Positions 54,603 to 62,771 of a DNA stretch of 64,000 nt are shown piece after piece (position 1 is the stretch's first letter; each line of letters begins with the position of its first letter). The notes beneath the pieces are model-generated. The model searched no databases, was not told where the DNA came from, and saw only the letters and a list, made by a program, of their open reading frames with translations. Origin of the DNA: Pedococcus badiiscoriae. Lineage in GTDB: Bacteria; Actinomycetota; Actinomycetes; Actinomycetales; Dermatophilaceae. Where the stretch lies: assembly GCF_013408925.1 (NCBI RefSeq), contig NZ_JACCAB010000001.1, positions 248,001 through 312,000 on the forward strand, read 5' to 3'. A program made the position numbers and the translations under genes.

Positions 54603-55340
54603 GTGGGCCAACCCGCCCATGAGGGTCCCGACCTGCCGGAGCTCCTCGAGCACCTGGCCCGGGCGCACGACGCAGACACTCCGCCCGACGAGATCGCCGC
54701 TGCCGTCGAGTCGATGGTGCTCCACCCCGACTACCCGTGCCTGGGGGCTCGCTCGGTCTTCAACCGAGACCGTGCCACCCTGGTCGTCCTGGAGCGGATG
54801 GCGACCGAGGAAGCCACGGAGACGCTCCTCCAGGCGTTGACGGACTTCGGCGCCGAGACCGACCGCAGCGCCGGCTTCGCCTCCCTCGTCGCCGTCTTCC
54901 GAGCCGCCGAGATCGCGGACGAGGCCGGTTTCGAGACCCTGCTGTGGCGGCAGCTGGAGCTCCTCTACGAGGCCGACAGCCAGCCCTGGGACCCGCGGGT
55001 GTCCGACGACCCCGACAACCCGCACTTCGCCTTCAGCGTGGGCGGCACCGCGTTCTTCGTCGTCGGGCTGCACCCGCAGTCGTCCCGCATCGCACGACGG
55101 ACTCCGCTGCCCACGTTGGTCTTCAACCTCCACGAGCAGTTCGAGGAGCTGCGCGCGTCGGACCGGTTCAGCCGCATGCGCGACACGATCAGGCGGCGCG
55201 ACACCGAGCTGCAGGGGTCGCTGAACCCCATGGTCGCCGACCACGGACGCAGCTCCGAGGCCCGGCAGTACTCGGGACGTTCCGTGCCGGAAGACTGGGA
55301 GGCGCCGGCCAGCTTCGAGGACGAGGAGACGTCAGCATGA
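54603..55340 (+). CDS. YqcI/YcgG family protein (GntA-like heme N-hydroxylase)
   Basis: Protein of 245 residues from the YqcI/YcgG family, whose member GntA is a heme-dependent N-hydroxylase of a guanidino substrate in guanitoxin biosynthesis. Hallmarks: YPCLGARSVFNRDRATL near 50, FASLVAVF, LWRQLELLYEAD, HFAFSVGGTAFFVVGLHPQSSR, RTPLPTLVFNLHEQFEELR and LQGSLNPMV. The likely heme ligand is in the GLHP/FNLHEQF regions. GTG 54603 lies 2 bp after the hemerythrin stop with no ribosome site, so it is translationally coupled. The stop overlaps the DUF1989 start (ATGA). Activity on guanidino compounds is inferred by family. Confidence 0.87.
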   Translation: MGQPAHEGPDLPELLEHLARAHDADTPPDEIAAAVESMVLHPDYPCLGARSVFNRDRATLVVLERMATEEATETLLQALTDFGAETDRSAGFASLVAVFRAAEIADEAGFETLLWRQLELLYEADSQPWDPRVSDDPDNPHFAFSVGGTAFFVVGLHPQSSRIARRTPLPTLVFNLHEQFEELRASDRFSRMRDTIRRRDTELQGSLNPMVADHGRSSEARQYSGRSVPEDWEAPASFEDEETSA

Positions 55341-55978
55341 GCGAGACCACCACCCTGGCACCCCAGACCGGTACCGGGTTCCTGCTCCGGGCGGGCGACG
55401 TGCTGACCGTCATCGACCCGCAGGGCGGGCAGGTCAGCGACCTCTTCTGCTTCGCGGCCGACGACCACGACGAGAAGCTGTCCAGCGGACGCACGATCGA
55501 CTATGCCAACACGATCTTCCTCACGACCGGCCACCTTCTCTACAGCAACCGCAGCCGCCCGATGCTGACAGTGGTCGAGGACACCTGCGGCCGCCACGAC
55601 TTCCTCCTGACCCCGTGCAGCCAGGACACCTTCGACCTGCTCTACCCGGAGTTCGACGGCGCCTACCACCCCAGCTGCCTGGAGAACCTCTCGACCGGTC
55701 TGGAACCCTTCGGGGTGAAGCCCGACCAGATCGGCACGACCCTCAACATCTTCATGAACGTGTGGCCCGAGCCGGGTGGCGAGCTGCACATCGACCCGCC
55801 GACGTCGGTGGCCGGTGACCGGTTCGTGGTGCGGGCCGAGATGGACCTGCACGTCGGGCTCACGGCCTGCTCGGCCGAGAAGTCCAACGGCGGCGTGTGC
55901 AAGCCCATCGAGTTCTCGGTGACGGCTGCAGGAGACGCCGGCGCGGCCGCGACCGGGACGGGGGTGCCGGGCGCGTGA
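55337..55978 (+). CDS. DUF1989 family protein (urea carboxylase-associated type)
   Basis: Protein of 213 residues. DUF1989 includes the UAAP1/UAAP2 proteins shown to form carboxyguanidine deiminase (CgdAB). Visible: VIDPQGGQVSDLFCFAADDH, DYANTIFLTTGHLLYSN, HDFLLTPCSQDTF, HPSCLENL, NIFMNVWPEPGG and the closing ACSAEKSNGGVCKP with conserved Cys. It is a metal-dependent hydrolase-like fold with Asp/His/Cys conserved. It is coupled by ATGA to the GntA-like gene. YqcI/YcgG and DUF1989 genes are repeatedly paired, suggesting successive steps on a guanidino compound. An Ala/Gly-rich tail (195-213) is disordered. Confidence 0.88.
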   Translation: MSETTTLAPQTGTGFLLRAGDVLTVIDPQGGQVSDLFCFAADDHDEKLSSGRTIDYANTIFLTTGHLLYSNRSRPMLTVVEDTCGRHDFLLTPCSQDTFDLLYPEFDGAYHPSCLENLSTGLEPFGVKPDQIGTTLNIFMNVWPEPGGELHIDPPTSVAGDRFVVRAEMDLHVGLTACSAEKSNGGVCKPIEFSVTAAGDAGAAATGTGVPGA

Positions 55979-56058
55979 GCGGCGACCAGCTCACACCCGA
56001 GGTGCGCCTTGTGGAGGACGCCGTGACCGGCGGAGGCCTGACGGGGGATACTGACGCC

Positions 56059-56766
56059 ATGCAGAAACCCATCCCCCGGGAGGCCACCGAGGCGTTCGCC
56101 TCCCTTGCCAAGCTCGTCTACGCGGGCGGCGGCACGGAAGAGATCCTCTCGGCGATCTGCCAGACCGCGCTGGAGGTGATCCCGGGGGCGGACCACGCGT
56201 GCATCTCGACCCTCGACGACAGCAGGAAGCTGCACACCCAGGGTGCCACCGACGACGTCGCCGCCCTCATGGACAAGCTCGAGTCGGAGGCCGACGAAGG
56301 TCCGTGCCTCGACAGCATCCTCGAGGACTCCGTCCAGCACGACGCCGACATCACCGACGGCACCAAGTGGCCCCGCCTGGCCGAGCTGACCGTCAGCCGC
56401 ACGCCGGTGCGCGGGATGCTGGGCTACCAGCTCCTGGAGGGTCTCGGGAGCCGGGCGGCCTTCAACGTCTTCTCGGACACGCCCGGAGCGCTCACCCAGG
56501 AGTCGGTCGACATCGGCGCCGTGCTCGCCGCGTTCACCTCTGTCGCCCTTGCCGCCTCCGAACGCCAGGCCACTGCGGAAAACCTCCGGAAGGGACTGGA
56601 GAGCAACCGGGAGATCGGCAAGGCGATCGGCCTGCTGATGGCTGCCCACTCGGTCTCCGCCGAGGAAGCCTTCGAGATCCTGCGCGGCGCCTCCAGCCGC
56701 ACGAACACCAAGCTCGCGGCACTCGCGGACAAGATCAACGAGAGCCAGCAGGCCACGTTGCCCTGA
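56059..56766 (+). CDS. GAF-ANTAR regulator
   Basis: Protein of 235 residues from ATG 56059. A GAF sensor domain (about 20-165: SLAKLVYAGGGTEEILSAIC, ADEGPCLDSILED, AAFNVFSDTPGALTQES) precedes an ANTAR RNA-binding domain (about 170-230: NLRKGLESNREIGKAIGLLM, AEEAFEILRGASSRTNTKL). ANTAR proteins bind paired hairpins in mRNA leaders and prevent termination. An alternative GTG at 55975 overlaps the DUF1989 stop (GTGA) and adds 28 residues. ATG 56059 is favoured because GATACT stands 6 nt before it, as in leaderless genes. Its RNA targets are not visible here. Confidence 0.9.
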   Translation: MQKPIPREATEAFASLAKLVYAGGGTEEILSAICQTALEVIPGADHACISTLDDSRKLHTQGATDDVAALMDKLESEADEGPCLDSILEDSVQHDADITDGTKWPRLAELTVSRTPVRGMLGYQLLEGLGSRAAFNVFSDTPGALTQESVDIGAVLAAFTSVALAASERQATAENLRKGLESNREIGKAIGLLMAAHSVSAEEAFEILRGASSRTNTKLAALADKINESQQATLP

Positions 56767-56818
56767 GCCCCCGAGCTCCCGAGGGCGACGAAGCGCCGAC
56801 GTCACGCCGGTGCGGTGG

Positions 56819-57709
56819 TCAGCCGGCCTCGGAGGTCAGCTGCGCCATCACCTTCGGGATCCACGGAAGCACCTCACGGGCAAGGAAACCCAACGGCGCC
56901 TGCTGTTCGCTGACGGCGCTGCCCGCGGCCCGGTGGAGCATGACCCCCCAGGCTGCGGCGCCCTGGGCCGGGACGCCCCGGGCGAGCAGTCCGGCGATGA
57001 CGCCGGCCTTCACGTCACCCGACCCTGCCACGCCCAGCCCCGGCACCCCGGGGTGGCGCCACACGACGTCCGAACCGTGGGTGGCAACGTAGGTCGTCTC
57101 GCCACCTGCCACCACCGTGGCACCGGATCGCCGCGCGAGCTCCGCGCAGCAGTCGGCGGTGTGGTCCGCGACCCTGGCCTCGTCGTACCCCAGGGTCTGG
57201 GCGAGCTCGGAGTCGTTCGGCGTCAGCACGACCTTGCCGGCCAGGTGCGCGACCCCTTCGGGGTGTTCGGTCAGGTAGGCCATCGCCAACGCGTCCAGCA
57301 CCACCGGGCACGCCAGCTGTGGCACCAGCGCCTCGAGCAGGTCGCAGGCGGACTCGGGCGACAGCAGCCCAGGGCCCAGCAGCAGAGCGTCACAGCCGTC
57401 GGCGAGGTCGAGCACCTGCCCGGCGGCCTTCGCCGCGATCTCGCCTTCACCGGTCTCCTCCAGGTCCGTCACCAGGGCTTCGGGCAGCGCGACGCTCACG
57501 GCGACGGCCACGCTCTCCACCGTGGCGACCTGAGGCTTCCCGGCCCCTGCCCTGATCGCAGCCTCCGCCGCCAGCAGTACGGCGCCAGGGGTGCGACGGC
57601 TGCCACCCACGACCACGACCCGTCCTCGCCCCTCCTTGCCCCCGGCCGGGTCGGGCAGCGGCCACTGCCTGAGCCGGTCGACCTCCAGGTCGCGGACCTC
57701 GAGGCTCAT
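56819..57709 (-). CDS. ADP/ATP-dependent NAD(P)HX dehydratase
   Basis: Ribokinase-like enzyme of 296 residues that repairs hydrated NAD(P)H. GRVVVVGGSRRTPGAVLLAAEAA, LLLGPGLL, VVLDALAMAYL, VVLTPNDSELA and the catalytic Gly-Asp motif LGVAGSGDVKAGVIAGLLARG (NAXD signature). It lacks the fused NnrE epimerase domain found in many NnrD proteins. ATG 57709 overlaps the histidine-phosphatase stop (ATGA). Confidence 0.93.
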   Translation of the reverse strand: MSLEVRDLEVDRLRQWPLPDPAGGKEGRGRVVVVGGSRRTPGAVLLAAEAAIRAGAGKPQVATVESVAVAVSVALPEALVTDLEETGEGEIAAKAAGQVLDLADGCDALLLGPGLLSPESACDLLEALVPQLACPVVLDALAMAYLTEHPEGVAHLAGKVVLTPNDSELAQTLGYDEARVADHTADCCAELARRSGATVVAGGETTYVATHGSDVVWRHPGVPGLGVAGSGDVKAGVIAGLLARGVPAQGAAAWGVMLHRAAGSAVSEQQAPLGFLAREVLPWIPKVMAQLTSEAG

Positions 57710-58464
57710 GACGTACTCCCACGGCCGGCGTGCTCGGGTTCGTGCGTCGACGGGGCGCCGGCCGCCTCCACGGCGCCGGACGACGCGTAGTGCACCAGCT
57801 CGGGCACCCCGGAAGGACCACGACGGTAGGTGGTCGTGGAGGCGTTGGGGACGGCCACGGTGCGGTCGAGCTCGAGGACGGCCGCCTCGTCCATCCCCTC
57901 GAGCACGTAGCGGAAGCACGAGATCACCGCTTGGTGCGTGAAGACCCACAGGCGGTCCGTCGTAGGTTCGGCGCCCACGTCACGCAGGAAGGACCGGACC
58001 CGCAGCGCGACGTCGCACCAGCTCTCGCCTCCCGGCGGCCGGTAGTAGAACTTTCCGAGGTGCTCGCGGCGCTGCGCCTCGGAGGCGTACTCCGCCCGGA
58101 TCCCGGTGCCGGTCAGTCCATCGAACACACCCAGCTCGCGCTCGCGGAGCCGTTCGTCGTGCAGCACCGGGACGGTCGACCCAGCCGTGTCGAGCGCCAG
58201 TCGGGCCGTGTCGGCGCTGCGCCGGTAGGGCGAGCTGACGACGGCAGTGGGCCGGGCCGTCGCCGGGAGGTCCGCGACGTGCCGACCGAGGGCCTGCGCC
58301 TGCTCACGCCCCGTGTCGGAGAGTGGGACGTCGGCGTCGCGCTCGTGCAGGTCGAGTCGGGACTGTCCGGCCTGCCTGGCCTTGGCGTCCGCGAGGTTGC
58401 CGATGCTTTCGCCATGACGGACCAGGACCAGGCTGGCCGGTCCGAGTCGCTGGATGTCGAGCAC
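57706..58464 (-). CDS. Histidine phosphatase family protein
   Basis: Phosphoglycerate-mutase-like protein of 252 residues. LVLVRHGESIGNLADAKA is the RHGE motif (His14 region) and forms the phospho-His, then LSDTGREQAQALGRHV, VVSSPYRRSADTA, RERELGVFDGLT and VFTHQAVISCF with the second His. GTG 58464 is preceded by AGGAGG 8 nt upstream. Substrate unknown. Coupled to the NAD(P)HX dehydratase gene. Confidence 0.92.
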   Translation of the reverse strand: MLDIQRLGPASLVLVRHGESIGNLADAKARQAGQSRLDLHERDADVPLSDTGREQAQALGRHVADLPATARPTAVVSSPYRRSADTARLALDTAGSTVPVLHDERLRERELGVFDGLTGTGIRAEYASEAQRREHLGKFYYRPPGGESWCDVALRVRSFLRDVGAEPTTDRLWVFTHQAVISCFRYVLEGMDEAAVLELDRTVAVPNASTTTYRRGPSGVPELVHYASSGAVEAAGAPSTHEPEHAGRGSTS

Positions 58465-58617
58465 GTGACTTCCCTCCTCGGGGACGTCACCGCGTTGGTG
58501 GTGGTGCACGGTGGGCCGCCCTCACTGTCTGGATGTCCTGTCGTGCTACCCGGTCGTCCCCTGCGCAAACGAGCCCGCACGGCGGAGGTATGCGCTCCAG
58601 GTCACGTGCGCGTGCCC

Positions 58618-58642
58618 GTTTCCCGGCGTGGTCCGGGGGTAG
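58618..58642 (+). promoter_or_regulatory. SigF/SigB-type promoter in the 331-bp gap
   Basis: GTTT (58618-58621), 15-bp spacer, GGGTAG (58637-58642). A second, weaker candidate GTTT-N17-GGGAAT is at 58716-58742, inside CGACC-GTTTGAAA-GGTCG. Both point to the DUF2795 gene. The rest of the gap 58465-58795 shows no coding signal. Confidence 0.6.
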
Positions 58643-58795
58643 GGGGCTTCCTGGGGCGCGTCGCCCGTCTCCAACAGCGCGGGAGGGGTGGCGCGTCACC
58701 CCCGTCGGTGCGACCGTTTGAAAGGTCGTGCGTGCGGGGAATGGCCGAACAGCACCATGGAGCACGCCGGGTGCCAACGGGACCCAAGGAGACGC

Positions 58796-59056
58796 ATGGC
58801 CACCCCGACCCGACCAACGGACCAGGACCCGGACTGGGCGGACCAGCTGGCTGACCACCTGGGACCGGGCTGCTTTCCCGCGACGCATGACCGACTGGTC
58901 GCCATCCTGAGCACCCGGCACGCCCCCAGCCACCTCCTCTGGCGCCTGGCGGCCCTGCCCCGGGCCCGCGAGTTCTCGTCCCTCGCGGAGCTCCTGGAGC
59001 ACCTGGGGCAGACCGACGGCCCCTCGGGGCCCAGGACCAGTACGGACCCCTCCTGA
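58796..59056 (+). CDS. DUF2795 domain protein
   Basis: Protein of 86 residues beginning MATPTRPTDQD. It has the compact DUF2795 helical domain: QLADHLGPGCFPATHDRLVA, then SHLLWRLAALPRAREFSS and LAELLEHLG. DUF2795 members are small stress-linked actinobacterial proteins of unknown role. AAGGAG lies 7 nt before ATG. Only 3 bp separate its stop from the DUF72 gene, so it is the first gene of a pair downstream of a SigF-type promoter. Confidence 0.85.
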   Translation: MATPTRPTDQDPDWADQLADHLGPGCFPATHDRLVAILSTRHAPSHLLWRLAALPRAREFSSLAELLEHLGQTDGPSGPRTSTDPS

Positions 59057-59059
59057 CCC

Positions 59060-60052
59060 ATGACGCGAACCTCCGGCCACTCACCCACGGGGAAGCCTGA
59101 CGTCCCCCGCGGCCCGGGCGGCTCGGGGTCGGTCCGCCCGCGAGAGGTCCGCTCGGGAGAGGTCCGCTCGGGAGAGGTCCGCATCGGCACGTCAGGGTGG
59201 CGGTACCCCTCGTGGCGCGGGGACTTCTACCCGGCCGGGCTGCGGCAGCGCGACGAGCTGGCATACCTGGCCAGCCAGCTCACCGGCGTCGAGCTCAACG
59301 GCTCCTTCTACTCGCTCCAGCGGCCGAGCAGCTACGCGTCCTGGGCGGAGCAGACACCCGACGACTTCCTGTTCGCCGTGAAGGGTGGGCGGTTCATCAC
59401 CCACATGCGCCGGCTCGCCGACGTGGAGGCTCCCCTCGCCAACTTCTTCGCCTCCGGGGTGCTCGCCCTGGGTCCCAAGCTCGGACCCGTCCTCTGGCAG
59501 CTGCCCGCCAGCCTGCCGTTCGACGAGGAGCTGCTCACCGACTTCTTCCAGCTGCTCCCGCGCACCACCGAGGCCGCTGGTGAGCTGGCGACGAAGCACG
59601 ACGCGAAGCTGGCCGAGGGCCGCACGCTGACGACGCCTCTGGTCAGCGCTCCGATCCGTCACGCCCTCGAGCCGCGACACGAGAGCTTCCACGCGCCCGA
59701 GGTTCGCACCGTGTTGGAGCGCAATGAGATCGCCATGGTCGTGTCGGACAGTGCGGGCACCTGGCCGCAGTTCGACGTGGTCACGAGTGACCTCGTCTAC
59801 GTCCGCCTCCACGGTGACACCGAGCTCTACCACAGCGGCTACTCCCAGGCTGCCCTGGAGGCCTGGGCCTCCCGCATCCGCGAGTGGCAGCGGGACGGCA
59901 GGGACGTCCATGTCTACTTCGACAACGATGCCCGGGGCCACGCGCCGCATGACGCCGGGACCCTTCTCTCGCTGCTGGGCGACGATCCGGGGGCCGATCG
60001 AAAATCGGACGTTTCGACGTTTGCGCAGGTCAGGACGGGGCATCCCTCCTGA
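59060..60052 (+). CDS. DUF72 family protein (YecE-like)
   Basis: TIM-barrel-like protein of 330 residues. An N-terminal linker of ~40 residues contains a REVRSGEVRSGEVR peptide repeat from a 15-bp DNA repeat (59144-59180). The DUF72 fold follows: RIGTSGWRYPSWRGDFYP, VELNGSFYSLQRPSSYASW, FLFAVKGGRFITHMRRL, VLWQLPASLPFDEELL, HESF and VYVRLHGDTELYHSGYS. DUF72 proteins of the YecE type have no confirmed activity. A SigF-type promoter for the following gene overlaps its last codons. Confidence 0.93.
   Translation: MTRTSGHSPTGKPDVPRGPGGSGSVRPREVRSGEVRSGEVRIGTSGWRYPSWRGDFYPAGLRQRDELAYLASQLTGVELNGSFYSLQRPSSYASWAEQTPDDFLFAVKGGRFITHMRRLADVEAPLANFFASGVLALGPKLGPVLWQLPASLPFDEELLTDFFQLLPRTTEAAGELATKHDAKLAEGRTLTTPLVSAPIRHALEPRHESFHAPEVRTVLERNEIAMVVSDSAGTWPQFDVVTSDLVYVRLHGDTELYHSGYSQAALEAWASRIREWQRDGRDVHVYFDNDARGHAPHDAGTLLSLLGDDPGADRKSDVSTFAQVRTGHPS
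60019..60043 (+). promoter_or_regulatory. SigF/SigB-type promoter of the membrane stress operon
   Basis: GTTT (60019-60022), 15-bp spacer, GGGCAT (60038-60043); about 65 bp before ATG 60108. The -10 deviates by one base from GGGTAT. Confidence 0.5.
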
Positions 60053-60107
60053 AGCAGCGGCCGCACAGACCGCGCGTCCAGCACTCGTTGACAGAACAGG
60101 AATGGAC

Positions 60108-60917
60108 ATGAGCGACAACTACGGAACGACCAGCACCCCCGCCGACCCGAGCCGAGACCTGGGCACGGTGGACGTCTCCCCCGCCTCCGGCACGGGCTCC
60201 CATGACACCGGCTCCTACCGCACGGACGCCTATGGCACGGACACCCATGGCACCGACAGCGCGATCGCCTCCGGCACCACGACGGACGTCGCGAAGGAGG
60301 AGGCCAAGGCCACCGGCCAGCAGGCCAAGGAAGGCGCCCGCCACGTCGCCGAGGTGGGTAAGGACGAGGCCAAGAACGTCGCGCAGGAGACCGGCCAGCA
60401 GGCCAAGGAGCTGTGGGAGCAGACCCGCAGCCAGCTGCTCGAGCAGAGCGCCCAGCAGCAGACCCGCCTCGCCGAGGGACTTCGCTCCCTGAGCCAGGAG
60501 CTCTCCGGCATGGCCCGCCAGAGCGAGCAGCAGGGCGTGGCGAGCGACCTGGCGCATCAGGCCTCGCAGCGCATCGGCGATGTGGCCGGCTGGCTCGACC
60601 AGCGCGACCCCGGCTCCCTGGTCACCGAGCTCAAGCAGTTCGCCCGCCAGCGGCCGGGGGCGTTCTTGGCGACCGCGGCCGTCATCGGTCTGGTCGGCGG
60701 ACGGCTCAGCCGCGGCCTCGTGGCCGACCACCAGGACCAGTCGGCCGACGACCACCGCGCCGCCTCCCCGGGCTACGACGCCTCCACCGGCTACAGCACC
60801 TCCACCGGCTACGGCGCCTCCACGGGCAACGGCGGCGGCGCTGTCAGCGGCGCCTACGGCGGGAGCCCGACCAGCGGAGTGTCGGCCACGGCGGACCCCG
60901 AGGCGTACCCGGCATGA
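60108..60917 (+). CDS. Coiled-coil membrane-associated protein of a stress operon
   Basis: Protein of 269 residues. A Ser/Thr/Gly/Asp-rich N-terminus (1-60) precedes long Ala/Glu/Gln-rich helices (60-150; VAKEEAKATGQQAKEGARHV, then KDEAKNVAQETGQQAKELWE, resembling LEA repeats). A hydrophobic helix (GAFLATAAVIGLVGGRL) lies near 190, and the tail is Tyr/Gly/Ser-rich (TGYSTSTGYGAST). No named family. AGGA lies 6 nt before ATG 60108. The stop overlaps the holin-family gene (ATGA). The LEA-like repeat and promoter suggest an envelope stress role. Confidence 0.85.
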   Translation: MSDNYGTTSTPADPSRDLGTVDVSPASGTGSHDTGSYRTDAYGTDTHGTDSAIASGTTTDVAKEEAKATGQQAKEGARHVAEVGKDEAKNVAQETGQQAKELWEQTRSQLLEQSAQQQTRLAEGLRSLSQELSGMARQSEQQGVASDLAHQASQRIGDVAGWLDQRDPGSLVTELKQFARQRPGAFLATAAVIGLVGGRLSRGLVADHQDQSADDHRAASPGYDASTGYSTSTGYGASTGNGGGAVSGAYGGSPTSGVSATADPEAYPA

Positions 60918-61333
60918 GCCAGGAACCACGGCTCGACGAGTCACCGCCGCGGTCGCTGAGCAACGTCGGCGAGCTCTTCGCCGACATCAGCCGGGACCTG
61001 TCGACCCTGATCCGTCAGGAGACCGAGCTGGCCAAGGCCGAGGTGCGCCAGTCGGCCACCAGGGCAGGCAAGGGCGCGGGCATGCTCGGCGGCGCGGCGC
61101 TGGCGGGCCACTTCGTGCTGCTCTTCCTCTCGATCACCGTCTGGTGGGGGCTCGGCAACGAGATCGGCCGCGCCTGGTCGGCCCTCGTGGTGGCAGCCGT
61201 GTGGGCCGTCATCGCGGCCGTGCTGGCCAGCATCGGACGACGAGAGATCAAGCAGGTCAAGGGAATTCCACAGACGACTGAGACGGCACGGGAGATCCCG
61301 GACGCGCTCAAAGGGAACGAGGAGAAGCGATGA
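60914..61333 (+). CDS. Phage-holin-family (Holin_X / DUF1469) membrane protein
   Basis: Protein of 139 residues. Cytoplasmic N-terminus SNVGELFADISRDLSTLIRQETELAKAEV is the hallmark of this family, followed by two helices (GAALAGHFVLLFLSITVWWG; ALVVAAVWAVIAAVLASIG). Despite the Pfam name it is a chromosomal actinobacterial stress gene and not phage evidence. It overlaps both neighbours by 4 bp. Confidence 0.9.
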   Translation: MSQEPRLDESPPRSLSNVGELFADISRDLSTLIRQETELAKAEVRQSATRAGKGAGMLGGAALAGHFVLLFLSITVWWGLGNEIGRAWSALVVAAVWAVIAAVLASIGRREIKQVKGIPQTTETAREIPDALKGNEEKR

Positions 61334-61908
61334 CGAACAACCCGGATGACATCCGTCGGGAGATCGAGGACACCCGTGGCCGGCTGAGCAGCGACGTCAA
61401 CGCGCTCACCGAGACGGTGAGCCCGTCCAACGTCGCCCGCCGCCAGGCCGACAAGGTGGCAGGCGTCGCGGCATCGGTCAAGGATCGCGTCATGGGCACG
61501 GCAGACGACCTGGCGAGCACTGGGTCCGACGCCGCGTCCAGCGTGGGTCACGCACCGGCTGCCGCGGCCACCAAGGCGCGCAGCACGACGCAGGGCAACC
61601 CGCTGGCTGCCGGGCTCATCGCCCTCGGCGCGGGCTGGCTCCTCGGCTCGCTGCTGCCCGCCAGCGAGAAGGAGAAGCAGGCCGCGAGCACGCTGAAGGA
61701 CAAGGCCCAGCCGCTCGTCGACGAGGCCAAGAGCGTGGCTCAGGACACCGCCCAGGAGCTCAAGGAGCCGGCCAGGCAGGCTGCCGAGAGCATCAAGCAG
61801 ACGGCCACGGACGCGAAGGACACGGTGGTCCAGGAGAGCCAGAGCACCGCTGCGGACGTCAAGGCCCAGGCGCAGGACTCCGCAGACACGGTGCGCTCCG
61901 CGCAGTAG
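61330..61908 (+). CDS. DUF3618 domain protein
   Basis: Protein of 192 residues. N-terminal DIRREIEDTRGRLSSDVNAL is the DUF3618 signature, followed by a short hydrophobic helix (GLIALGAGWLLGSLLPA, near 95). A long amphipathic Ala/Lys/Glu/Gln helix (110-190, repeating KxxAxDxA) again resembles LEA proteins. It is the last gene of the three-gene ATGA-linked operon; these families travel together in actinobacteria. Confidence 0.9.
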   Translation: MTNNPDDIRREIEDTRGRLSSDVNALTETVSPSNVARRQADKVAGVAASVKDRVMGTADDLASTGSDAASSVGHAPAAAATKARSTTQGNPLAAGLIALGAGWLLGSLLPASEKEKQAASTLKDKAQPLVDEAKSVAQDTAQELKEPARQAAESIKQTATDAKDTVVQESQSTAADVKAQAQDSADTVRSAQ

Positions 61909-61961
61909 GTAGCTCCACACAGGAGGTAGGTGCCTGAGGTCCTGACGGGGGCCGGGCTCCC

Positions 61962-62021
61962 CACACCGGCGGTTGCGTCGCCCAGCACCAGCTGGGGCGC
62001 CAGGGGACAACCGCCGGTGTG
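61962..62021. terminator. Long inverted repeat after the stress operon
   Basis: Perfect 14-bp arms CACACCGGCGGTTG (61962-61975) and CAACCGCCGGTGTG (62008-62021) enclose 32 nt. The loop contains a second stem formed by CGCCC and GGGCG. It lies 53 bp after the DUF3618 stop and 60 bp before the next ATG. It probably terminates the operon; a regulatory RNA fold for the next gene is possible. Confidence 0.6.
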
Positions 62022-62080
62022 CGGGTCGGCCGACGCGCCGAGGTGGGTCCCTGTCGGGGTCACGTCCTACGCTCACGACC

Positions 62081-62719
62081 ATGACCGCACCCGTCTCGAC
62101 GCCGTCCGACCTGCGCACCGTGGTGGACGCCATCATGGTTGGCTTCGCACAGGTCCCCGACGACGGCTGGGCGCGCCCCGCCTTCGGTCTCGCGTGGGAC
62201 TGCCGCGACACGGCTGCCCACCTCGTCGACGACCTCGCCTCCTACGCGCTGAACCTCTCCAGCCGTGAGGTCCACCTCGACGGCTACATCCCCCTCGTCA
62301 ACCCGCCGCAGTGGCAGCCCACCACCCCGCCGAACCTGGTCTGGCCCGACCCGGCCGGCGGCACTGCGGCCATCGTCCGGTGTGTCGACGCTGCGGGAGG
62401 GCTGCTGGTCGCCGTGACCACCACCGCTCCCCCGGGCCACCTCGGCTACCACCCCTGTGGCAGCTCCGACGCGTCCGGCTTCGCGGCCATGGGCATCGTG
62501 GAGGGGGCAGCCCACGCCTGGGACGTGCTGAGCGCCCACGACCTGGACTTCCGCATCGACGGCGACATCTGCGAGCGCGTCCTCAACCGGCTCTTCCCCG
62601 GAGCCACCCGCACGGGCGACGGCTGGCACGACTTCCTCACCGCGACGCACCGCACCCCCGACAACCGTGCACCGCACTGGCGCTGGGACTCGACGGTGCG
62701 CGACACCTACGGCGACTGA
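62081..62719 (+). CDS. DinB/maleylpyruvate-isomerase-like protein
   Basis: Protein of 212 residues of the mycothiol-dependent-isomerase-like helical-bundle group. FGLAWDCRDTAAHLVDDLASYA supplies the first conserved His, and VEGAAHAWDVLSAH supplies the HxWD-type motif. A C-terminal NRLFPGA segment follows. Likely thiol-dependent detoxification in general terms; no substrate evidence. ATG 62081 fits the N-terminus MTAPVSTPSDLRTVVDA. Confidence 0.85.
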   Translation: MTAPVSTPSDLRTVVDAIMVGFAQVPDDGWARPAFGLAWDCRDTAAHLVDDLASYALNLSSREVHLDGYIPLVNPPQWQPTTPPNLVWPDPAGGTAAIVRCVDAAGGLLVAVTTTAPPGHLGYHPCGSSDASGFAAMGIVEGAAHAWDVLSAHDLDFRIDGDICERVLNRLFPGATRTGDGWHDFLTATHRTPDNRAPHWRWDSTVRDTYGD

Positions 62720-62771
62720 GGTCGGCGCAGCCGCGAGACCACGGCCAGCAGGCGATCGGTCTCGTCGTCGG

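Noticed and set aside
60914..61333. Holin gene as evidence of a prophage
   Set aside because: The family name is historical; the gene is in an ATGA-coupled chromosomal operon with DUF3618 and no phage genes are nearby.
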